Shown here: positions 50,301-62,300 of the stretch, piece by piece
How positions within the stretch are numbered: position 1 is the first letter of the stretch
Layout of the letters: each line of letters begins with the position of its first letter
Origin: Apostichopus japonicus
Lineage: Eukaryota; Echinodermata; Holothuroidea; Aspidochirotida; Stichopodidae
Direction of reading: 5' to 3'
Length of the DNA: 64,000 nucleotides
NCBI RefSeq assembly: GCF_037975245.1
Contig: NC_092574.1
Location: 10,751,213-10,815,212, forward strand
Position numbers and translations under genes: made by a program
The notes under the pieces: generated by a model
The model's input: the letters and a program-made list of their open reading frames with translations, nothing else
What the model was told of the DNA's origin: nothing
Databases searched by the model: none

Positions 50301-53300
50301 CATAGTGCTTCAATGAACCCAGTTTAGTAATAGACAATTGATAAAGTGTAAATTATCTATCATAATGTTATTGGTGTGAAGGTACCCGGGTATTGTAGTG
50401 TTTCTATGAACCCAGTTTAGTCATAGACAATTGATAAAGTGTCAATTATCTATCATAAAGTTATCCGGGTATTGTAGTGTTTCTATAACCCAGTTTAGTC
50501 ATAGCCAGTTGATAAAGTGTCAATTATTTGGCACTTTTTTCACCTTCATTTTCAGTCCACCATTCTTCAATCTATCGTTTGATTTGACCTATATATATGT
50601 TTCTCTTTTATGTCTAAAGTGGATTCCATTTCTAGCAAACATAGATTTAACCCATTTTTTTTCTCTTTTGGTTTCCAAGGAGACTGAAAATAAGTGTCGT
50701 AGGTTGCGATATCTATGTAAGTTTCATTGTTATGTTAATGTCATGTGGTGTCGAGGGTTAAATGTGATAAAATATTCATCCAATCAGGTAGGCATATGTT
50801 AACAAGCTAGGTCGGCCTTTCAGCATTCAGTCAGATAATCTGATTTCTCAGCAATGGCCTCATTTCAAACAGGGCTCTTTCATTTATGTGACATTTCTAA
50901 AGATAATGAAAGAGAGACCCATTCATAAAGAATGAGATCTCATTTAATGGACCTGTAATACTAATGGAGGGTGCAAATAAAGCCAGAATTTAGACAAAAT
51001 TACAAAGTCTAATTTTTTGTTTTGCTTTTTATGTTGAATTTTGGAATCATCCGTTGTGATATAAAAAGTAGAAAACCATATAAAGTTTCCTTTCAGTGAA
51101 AGAATAAAAAATTCACTTCAGAACAAAAAAATAAAAAAATTCACACCTCTCTAAAAACTTCCATTTTCATATGCAACAAAAGTTTCAAAATTTATGAATG
51201 CCTGTTATGCTTCAAAATCATTGCTAATTTCTACACGACTGTGTTTTAAAAGCAACATTGTCAATTTTTACTGTCATGCATAATTCTGTACGGCGTATGG
51301 AATTTTATTATCATCAAGTGTCTTGGTAATTTAGGTACCTTTAAGTAGTGACCCTGAGAATTTGTCATTAATTATCATCACATTTTATACAAATAAGACA
51401 CATTTATAGCCACAACTTTGCACAATTTGATCGAACGTCCTAAGCTATTGACTACTTATTTAAATTTTTACCAGCTAAAAAAGATCACACCAGTTTTAAT
51501 CCTGGTTCAAAACATTATTACAGACTTTATTTAACTGTTGTTTGCAGCCCTCCCCCCCCCCCCACAGCCCCTTTTGAATAATACCTGAAGTACATAAATT
51601 ATTTTTAATTTAAAACTAAACATACACAAATATATATATATAGAAATGGACTTTATGAAAAAGCTTTGAAGCAGTACATGAAAGGAAAGAATTGAGAATT
51701 TTCACACAAAATGGAAGAATAAATTTCTAGGAAGCTAAGCAAGATTCACTTCATTTGGGGAATTTCAACCAAATTTTACTTGAAATTTGAATACCTTTTA
51801 CCAAAATTTAGAGAAAAATAGGTAAGAAGAAAGATGTGTTTAACATGATATGTAAAGAACTTATCTGTAAGAAAAAATTTTAAAAAAAGTTTGTTTCGAC
51901 ATATGGAGGTGAATTCAATGTTTTCATGTATCTTTTAAGTGTGACTACGCATATGAAATTTTCAATATATGATACCGTGAAATGTTTTGTATGTTAAATC
52001 AAGCTGCCTTCATGGGCTTCATGTACATCTAGGGCCTGTGTTGAAGGATGAAAACTAAGGCGGATTGTTTTATGTTCATATGTCATCATTCAACCAACCT
52101 TAAAAATTTGAGTAATTAGTAATGGAACGATTACACTACTACCCAATTTCTCTACAAGGGTGGTTCTAAATGTTCTAATGTACACACATGCACACTATGG
52201 GTCAGTACACATTGTGATCCAGACTAGTGAATAAAATGCAAATGAACACCAGGGTCAGTTAATGTACATACTAGGACAGGAAGGGGCAGGAAAAAAAACA
52301 ACCCACATTTAATGAGACGGAGAGGAAGCCTGTAAATATGAGAAACTACTCCCACCTCATCCTGTTCTGACATTCTTTCCCCTTCCCTCCCCTACCCCCC
52401 CCCCCCACCTCACTCACTCATTCTCTCCCTCTCCTTACCTCCCTTCATTGTCAAAAGTGACTGAAAGAATATATAGCTTGCCACGATCAGCTCTATGATG
52501 TTTTCTACAGACTACTAATAGTGATTGATTTTCTTCTGACAGATTTCGAGATAGTGAAATTCATCCGAAAATGTGGAAGGACCATTTAAAGGTGACAACT
52601 GATACGTTCTTATCTCTCTCCCTACATGTGATGAAATATCACTTCCTTATGACAACAATTCTATTTATTGTAAAACATCATTTTGGATTCATATAGATCA
52701 GTCATAACCAGATTTATCATATGCTGATTTACTTTTAATACATACAGATTATCCCTAATCGGATTACAGGTCCCTTAGCTGGGCTGACGGACTCAGAAAC
52801 AGAGTCTGTCAGAGGCTCTATGTTGGTGGTCAGGGGTACATAATGTCAGTCAGAGGTTATGATAGCAGCCTGTCTGCTAGAATCTCATCAAATGTCATTT
52901 CATACAATCTAGGAACGTAGGCATAGAAAATTGAAGGATACTGCGACTGCCTCAACCGTAAGGTGGTAACGTGGGACTGTTCTAGTATTGAATAGCCGAG
53001 TTGGCATAGGGTGTGAGAATTTTTATCCTACGCTTTCCCTTTAAAGCCAGAAACATTCTTTTCTCTGCACAAGCTGTTTTCAATATCTCTGCAGTCAGAC
53101 TCCTACATTAAGTTTCCTTGTACCTAAAGGTCTGCATGTGGGGCGTACCTGCAAATTTGAAGTCTTGGGAGATCAATTATTCCACAAGGCTGAATCAAAA
53201 CCCTATCCAAATGTCCGTTTTTTCTTCCTGCCTTAATATCCATTCTATAATCGTCGATCTTAATTCCTATACACCCCGATGGCCTTTGTGGCAATGCGTT

Positions 53301-56300
53301 CTCTACAAACTTCATCATTTCACTCCATAAAAATTCAGATGTTAAAAAAAATGTAATGCCTTTTGGAATTTTTTGCATTATGACTGTCACCATCAAAGCT
53401 AACTTAACCAAAACCAAAAACAATAAAAATAAATAAGAAACCATATTGTATAACTTTCTACTTGAGGAAAAAGTATTCACCCATTGAAAGGGGCAACTTT
53501 ACATCACTATTAAATTCTTCATCAAATTTATACCACATCAAAGGGGGGGATGGGAAGTGGGCTGGGGTGGGCCAAGGTGGGCAGGTGAGAGGCTTCCTCT
53601 CGTCTCTATCTCCTCCTCTCCATTAGACATGAGCGGTTGATGATGAAGTTTTGCAAGATGTAAGAAGCAGGTTTTACATTATCAGAAAAATCCTCTGGAA
53701 CCAAAAGGGTCACGCATTAAAGTGCAACAAAATCTTATACGAGAAAAAAAAAAAAGAGTTAACAATAATAATTTTTTTTACCTCAGAGTTCCAGATCTAA
53801 GAAGGGGTGAAACAAAGGAATCAGTAACATTTGAGAAACATTTATGTGAAGAGGGTATAAAAGAATATTTACTACAAAAAAAAAATGGTAAATGACATGA
53901 AGAGGATAGTGGATGTTGGATCTACATGGGGTGTTTTTACCATCGCCAAGTCAACACATGTACACCATAGGTTTTTCTTCTTCTCGTTTTGCAACAATAT
54001 CAGAAAAGTTGTTTTCAACTTTTCATATTGCTTTTGCAAGGTACCATAATTCCATATCTGTCTTTGATAATCATTTACTATTACTGACAAGAATTGATGG
54101 AAGGATTGGCCACAACATTTCTCTCGATTTGATCAATGTAACTCAAAAGATGAAGTCAATACCCATGACTCTCTCTCTCTGTCCAAATTTTGTTCAATGA
54201 GACCTTTCGCTCTAACAATACTTTTTTTCCCTTTAAATCCAACAGGCTCATTTCACTCACAGTAATAGCAAAGATTGCAATTTTTCAAGATATATTTTTC
54301 AACATACTGAAGATGAATATATTGAAAGATGGGCAGGAACTAAATCATATCACTAGCAATTTGCAGCAACACCCCACCCTCTCATACAAAACTGAAAAAT
54401 AATTATTAACCATTAATCCAATGCAGAATACTCTGTTTTGAAATGTTTTCCACAAAATTTCATGTCATGTTTTATTGATTCATTTTCAAATCTTTGAGTG
54501 TGCCGGTTTGGTGCTTTAAATGAGAGGTGGGAATGAAATTGGCCAGACAGGACACAGAAACTTTATACTCGATCAATGTGTCGCAAAAACTTAAGGATGG
54601 CACTCCTGTGATATATTTTCTATCACAAGTAGGACCTTTATACAAACTCCCCCACAGTATCGCACATTTCATAGTTCTGCCACGTTACGACGTTCATTAA
54701 CGGGGATGTGAACAGATCTTCATGCGGGCTACAGAAAAAGATTTGTTCACGGGATGCACTTTGCCCGACAATTATGTAACAAGTTTAGGTTATCAGGTCT
54801 TTTATCCTTCCTTTAACAGTATCCCTCCCTTCCCATCCTCCCTCCCCACTTCCCCAACTTTCCCCACTCCCCCACAAAATGGCAAATCCTTTTCAGAAAG
54901 CAATTCTTCTCTCCAGTGATGATGGGTGTTTTAATGTTGACTTGGCAACGGAAAATAACTAAACGACCACTAGATATGAGGAGTACGGAAAAACTATCTA
55001 CTTTGACAAACAGATGGACGACACAAGAAAAAAAACCACAAGGATGTTCAAACAGACTCGGCTTTGACATGACAACATGAGCGAGAAACTATGGAGAAGG
55101 TTTTTTGGGTATAAGCAGGAAGAATGGAGGCTTGAAATTTCCTCTCATGCAGAGAGGGGCAACAAAAAAATGATCATTCTTTATGAAATGTTGTTGAAAT
55201 TTCTGATCATTTAAGTTTTTAAAAAATTTGTTTAACAGTTAACCATTTAACAAACTATTTTTTCTTTCACTTCCTTCTTTAGTCTTGATATTTTTAAATT
55301 TCCAGCGGACAGACTAAAATCGCAATACACTCACTTTGGAAAAAGAAATATATTCAGCAATACTGAAAAGGTTATAAAACTTATAAATTTGACGGCAAAA
55401 CACAGAAAAGGAAATAAGAGTTTTAAAGAGAGCCCAAAGCCACTGAGAGAGTATAAAATGAAAGAAAATAACAAGAACCAGTTCACAGCAGACTTTCATA
55501 GAACAAAACAAATCGATTAATAACCGATATTAACACATTTGGCAAAAATATTGCGTTTTTTTTTTTTTTTCCTCAACACAAATTAACAGCGAAATCAAGG
55601 CGAAAACTTTTCAAACAAACGAAGTACTAAAAAGTATCAAATGATAGAAAGGAGCACAAAAGGTAACAGTAGTTTTGGAAGAATTCAAGAATTGTGCGAT
55701 CGAGCGAACGCAAAATGAAATTGGTATCGGCACTGTGTGCAAAATGTTGAACAGAAAAGGAAATATAGTTTTGCACCATTTTAAGGCAGCCTATACTCGA
55801 CAACAGGAACTTCAAGTTTGACCAAAAACAAAACCAACAAGTTTTGCACTTAAGTTGCTGAAAATAGGAGGAGTGGTAGATATGAAAGCAAAATTAGAAA
55901 GAGGCAACACCAATGAACAGGAGGGGGTTCTTTTTCCAAAGTGAGAGTAATATTTGCAATTTTTGGTCCGTTCTGATCTGGTCTGTTGTCGGTTGCACTA
56001 CGTACAGAGTCTGGAACATCATAGAACTTGCTCAGGAGACTCACAGAGTCATCTTCGTCTCCGCCTTTGCGGCTAAGAGACTTCTTGCGGAAAATTTCCT
56101 CCATCTGTCATAGCGAGAGAGAAAGAGAGAAACATTTACTGGAATATTAATTGGAACGTTATCAGAAAGAACTTTGTTTACTTTTACTAGTATTCTAGTA
56201 TACAAGTATATACAAGTATAAACTAGTATACAAGTATACTACTGGGTATACATGCTCTACATAGGTATACATGTTTACTACTAGTAAACAAGTATACTAG

Positions 56301-59300
56301 TATACAAGTTTACAAGTATACAAGTATATACAAGTATAAACTAGTATACAAGTAGACTACTGGGTATACATGCTCTACATGGGTATACATGTATACTACT
56401 AGTAAACAAGTATACTAGTTTACAAGTATACAAGTATAAACCAGTATACAAGCTCTACATACTCTAAAGGGTATACCTGTAACTATACTAGTAAACAAGT
56501 ATACTAGTATACAAGTATACAGGTATATACAAGTATAAACTAGTATACAAGTATACTACTGAGTATACATGCTCTACATACTCTACCTGTTCTTTCTCAC
56601 AATGTTAGTGTTTTTATACAACATTCCAGATCAACTCTGAAATAATGATGACAGAGCTCACAATATCAAAGAAAGCTCTCACAAACAACAATTACAACAT
56701 AGTAACACATCACAAATGCATAGGCAAACAGGAAGCAAGTTGGATTTTCTTTTGTTTTGTAAAGTCTAAATTTAAAAGCAGCATATATAGCCATTATTTC
56801 ATAGGTACCCAGAAGATTTTCATTGCAAGTTCAAGGCAAAACTGGATTGTGTTAATTTCACAATTTCAGATATAAATGATAGAATTAAAAGCAGAATCTA
56901 GAAAGTGATCGACCACAACACCACAAACTCACTATAACCAGCTCTCCTGTAACATGTGAGCTTGGCTTAATATTTATTGAACAGTCCACCTCACTCTTGC
57001 TCAACTTCTCCCTCCTTCAACTCTTCCTCATTTGATCCCCCCCCCTCCCCCTCTCCTGGTCCATAAACATTACGCAATATCTACCTACCATCACACAAAG
57101 TCAATCAGACAAGTGTCTTGAAAAGTTGAAAAGTTCAAGAGGACTGTATATAGTCACAAATCTCTTTATTGGTTTGACCTCACAAGCTAAGCATTCCGCA
57201 CACGACACTCTCCTCCCGATTCCAGGTGAGACTGGTGTATTCACCTGTGATCAGAAACTCTGCACACTGCCCTACACCCAATATCACACAGAGTATGTCA
57301 ACCCACCCATCCATCTATACATCTCTCCAGCATACTTGATTCCAGGTAAGTCATGTGATCAAATTCCTAGATATAACATTTTTCACTCATCACTAATCCC
57401 TTACAAAACAAGTTCCAGACTTTCTGACACTTTTGACAACAAACTATTCAAATAGATCAGTCAATTGTGAATTTTTTTTTGTCTTTTCGAAACACCTCTG
57501 CTGAAAACAAAAAAAAACAGACGTGTTCCCAGAGTGGGAGAGTGAGTGAGAAATGTGAGGTGATAGCAGAGAGGAGAAATTCTATCTCTTAAAAGCCCAT
57601 GGTGACAAAGGCTTACAATAGGATACCATACCATCATGTCCACATTACACCATCAACAGTCAGCATGGAGATTAAATCCGTCCCCCCCCCCTCATCCATA
57701 AGAGTTGAGAGTCGGAAGTAACATACCGAAATAAATCTGATACGTGTCGATTACTGCGACACAATTCAATCAACGGATCCATTACACCGGCAAAGAACTT
57801 ATATCTACATTGACTCTGATGAGCCTACCCCCCTGTAGGTAACCTTTGTGTATGCATGCTAGAACAAGAAGAAGGAAGGAAGGAAGGTAGGGGAAAGAAA
57901 AATGGAAAGACAGAGTTTGAGAGCCTTGTGTATCAGACTGCAACGATTCTAAAAGTCCAACTAGAGTAAACAAATTGCAGTGGGTTCCGTGATGAGGAAA
58001 TAAAAATGAAGAGGGGGTGTCTCCACGGATCATACTATGGTACGAAACAAGATTTAAGAACTGCCAATAATTTTTCTTCTTGGTGTTTTTTCTTCTTCGA
58101 GTGGGAACAATAAAACAAAGTTAAAGCATGCTATAACTAGGTAGAGCATGTGCACCCACAGTACATTGTTCTAACATTGTAATTCACTTATTCTTGTTTT
58201 AAATGGAAGCTAACAGAGTGATGGAAGGCATTTGGTGCATATTGCATGATAGTAAACGTTGCAGTCATCATACAAACGTTGCCGTCATCATATATATATA
58301 CCTGTGGCTGTACAGTCAGTTTCATGAATACATCAGCAGCACACACAATTATATTCGGCCACGCACAACTATGGCTATGCAAGTTTCATAATTACATTAA
58401 AAAACGTGGACAATTACTTTGCGGTATCATATCAGAGTAGATGTGTAGCAGTGGACCGTTTTGGTCATCCTTGGATTTAATTTCAGTTTCATACAGTAAC
58501 GCATCAGAAAGGCACTTGTAATTACTTTGAATTGTGATTGCTGTGCGGTCATCATTTTAGCCACTTATGGCTATATTTACAGTCACTTTCATGACAAAGC
58601 ACCAGATACAGACGATTTCATCTGCAATATGACAGTCAACTGCCGGCATCGTTTTTAAAGCTATTTTTACGGTTTTGTACTTTCAATGTCACATAGCACC
58701 TTAGAATACAGACAATTAATCTGAACTATGATATCTGTGCGGTTATCATTTCAGCTGCCTCGGGTTAATTCACAGTCACCTCCAGACGATACCACTTACG
58801 GACAATCTATTCGCGGTACGGTCACAGACGGCATAAAACAGAATCAGGTGAACACATGAAGCAACCAGCGAGTCCCTTTTACCCTGAATGTTAACTCTTA
58901 TTTGTCAGTAGCAAGTCTCGCTCTTTGGCTTCCATGTCATCAATCAATACTTCTACCGAACCACCGACGAGATCGGTCTTGCATGTTCGACTAGACACCG
59001 GCAGAGAAGACCTGACATGCTGACTTTTTTTTTATCTGCAGAGTGTCTGATAAAGATATTTAAGCAGTGTCAATCTAAACATAGCTTATCTCTGTTTGTG
59101 ACATATTTGCTAGTTGTGCCTACCACGTTCTTGACTCATCCCATCGTTAAATAATATCCTTTTAATCCTTCTTTTTTTTTTCCTTCTTCTTCTTTTTCAT
59201 TTTTTTTTAAAACTTGCTATTCCTGCTTTGTCGCGATGCTTGTGTCCTTGCCCTCTGTGCGAGATGTATGAAATCATTTGTTATTTTAAACGGCAATTTA

Positions 59301-62300
59301 AGGGAACCAATGTTCTCCCATAGATTCAGGCCTTTCAATTAAGGAGCATGTAATTCCCAAAGTAATAAAGCATTACTCTTGCTTGTGTGAATGATATTTG
59401 GCTGGCAACGTTCCTTTTCATTTAACATTGCCAAAAATTCTATATTTGTTCATGTTTTTAGGCCTTGAAATATACCATGAATGAAACAAACAGGGACAGT
59501 AATTTGTTCTTTCTCCATGATGCATCCTCCATTGATGCCCTTGCTCCTTGCTCCCACCCCTCACTCACCCCACCTTCTGTCACTAATTGCTTCTTTAAGC
59601 CCGGCATTATCTGATATCATCATCTCTAACACACTATTGCAACATCACCACATTTATTACGTAATAGACACGACAGAACTTAAATTTCCACCTAGCATTC
59701 CCACCCTACATTCACTCCCTTCCCTGGTGGCATGAATAGCCCGTCCCACCCCTTCCCTGCAACTGCTTGCCTGCCCCCCCCCCTCCCATCACCCTGCTTC
59801 CATCACTGGAATTCTGATAAGGTGGTCTCGACATGTACTGAAAATAGTAACAATGGATGTGATCTGTTTTCACATTGTGTTTGTTATTAAACAAAAGGGC
59901 CTCTACGTCTCGTGTTAGAGACGCATTCCAACCATTCAGATGTATAATTAATTTATTCTCACCAGCAGAAATTCCCTCCTGTCAATTCTCTTGTTCCCAT
60001 CTCGATCAAACATCTTGAACGCAATCTCGTATCCAGCCTTGGGTTCTGTCCGAGGGAAGATGGAGAAGTGGAAAGAACATTTATTATAAGTAAGTATTAT
60101 GGATAAAATAGGCATATACATTTGACCATGTACTAGCTGGAAAATATGCAACAGGTTGGTCATACTTGTTGTGAATTGCATGTGACTTTTAACCGGGGGG
60201 GGGGGGGGGTGGGAGGGAGGAAGAAGTGGAAAGAACATTTATTACATGTAGGTATTATGGATAAAATGGGCATATCCATAGCAAAACACTAGCTGGAAAA
60301 TATTCAACAGGTTGGTCATACTCCTTTTAAATGTTTATATTAAATTGAAGGTGACTTTTGGCTGGGGAGGGAGGGAAAAGTGGAAAGAACATTTATTAAA
60401 AGTCAGTATTATGGATAAATGGGCATATACATAGCCATGTACTAGCTGGAAAATAGTCAACAGGTTGGTCATACTCTTTGTAAATGTTTATGTTACATTT
60501 TAGGTGACTTTTGGCCGGGGAGGGAAAGGTGGGATGGGAGCCCTGGAGAAGTGGAAACAACATTTATTACATGTAAGTATTATGGATAAAATGGGCATAT
60601 ACATAACCATGTACTAGCTGGAAAATACTCCACAGGTTGGTGATACTACTTGTAAAAGTTTAAATTACATTGAAGGTGACTATTGGCCATGGGGGGGGGG
60701 GGGGGGGGGGGATGGGTGGGATGGAGAAGGTGAAGGTATAGAGAAAGTGGAGGGAGGTAGTCTCGTTTGCTTGTGTTTTTTCCTATTATATTTTAGGGGG
60801 GGGATGGGGAGTGATGGCAAAAAGTTATCTTAGTTGTTTATTTTCCATCAGCTTTAAATGATCTGCATTTCGTGTTGTACTGCACACCTTTGCATCACTA
60901 TGACCACAACCATCTTATCCTTGATACCCTTGTATCTAACTGAAGTGTGATGTATGTGGTTACAATCATGATTAAGTGAGTTACTGACAGTTTAATCCAA
61001 TAACAGGATTATTCTTCTTCTTTTGGTCCCTTTATTAATTGGTTTTCCTCTCATTTTTTGGGCAAACCTTTGCAGCGTCTGGACAGCAATATCAGAACTT
61101 TTGTTCATGGTTTCAATCACTGTAGGCTAAAAAATTAATTTTGCCATGTACCTCATCGTATAATCCTTTACAATGTCTTGCAAAGTAACTGCAGACTGCA
61201 GCAAAGTTAACACATAATGCTGCTATATGACTAAACACCAACATGAAAAGAACCAGGGAAAACAAGCCATACGACTCTTTGCCTATAGATTGCTCTTTCA
61301 AGATTGTATGGTCAAAGGAAATGACACAGTTGGACTAAACAGAAGTGAGACAACATTCCTTCCATTGAGGAATTGTCCTTGTACAAAGTCTAGGTGAAGA
61401 AATCGATTGCGACAATATAAACTGTTCTGTAAAAGACCAGAACTAAAATTCCAACAAAATATCCATTGCATGGAATCTCTGTTGCGACTGATTACCCGGA
61501 GGGGGGGGGGGGGGAAGAGGTGGTTTATAACAGTGAAAATAGTTTACTACAGAGGTAACTGTTTGAGTCGACTATAGTCAACCTTGAACTTGATCAAGTC
61601 CTATCCCCTACATGGTAATTGTATCAAATTGCTCTCCCTCGACTCTTGCTGGGCTGGAAATTGCGACGGGGATGAGTCAATTAAAGACGTTATGTTTGAT
61701 CTCCATCCAAAATAGAGCAGAGACGGATATTTCTTACGAGGGGTTAAGCATCTATGAAATACCCCCCACGAAATATTTTCATGTTGTCAAAATATTTTCA
61801 TAAACCACTTTCCGCAAAATCAAAGGAACTTTATTCAGAAGGATAAGGGGACAAAAATCGAGAAAGAAAAAAACAACAAAGATTTGTATCGCAAGGAAAA
61901 CTAGGCAACTGTGCTAAGTGGAACAGGAAGAGAATTTTGAAAGATTTCAAAGAAAAACTATTCCCTGATGTTTATTCCTTCAAATGAGGTTGGTTATACA
62001 TTACTAAAAAGGATATGTATAAAGAGTCAACTTCCATAGAAGAAATGTACACAATTTTGTTCCAATATTTGTGTTGAAAGTTTTGACATTCTCAATCATG
62101 GCAAGAGTATGTCAGACACTCAAATTTATCACACACAAGTTGTCAAAAAGCAAATTATCACACACAAATTATCATACCATTACGGAGAAGACATCGTCTC
62201 AAATTCTATCCATATCGCTGCTTTGCACTTCTAGAAATCAGACAGTGTGAGACAATATTCAAGATAATGGAACAGCTTACTTAATAGCCTGAATTTGATG

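Noticed and set aside
53124..53480. 118-codon minus-strand frame inside the large MICU intron as a missing exon
   Set aside because: No MICU similarity, no splice sites at plausible edges; it has a hydrophobic run from AT-rich sequence only.
55850..56044. Read-through of MICU exon 4 past 56045 as coding
   Set aside because: The extended frame has no MICU similarity, and the gtgagt donor at 56044 joins in phase to the next conserved exon.
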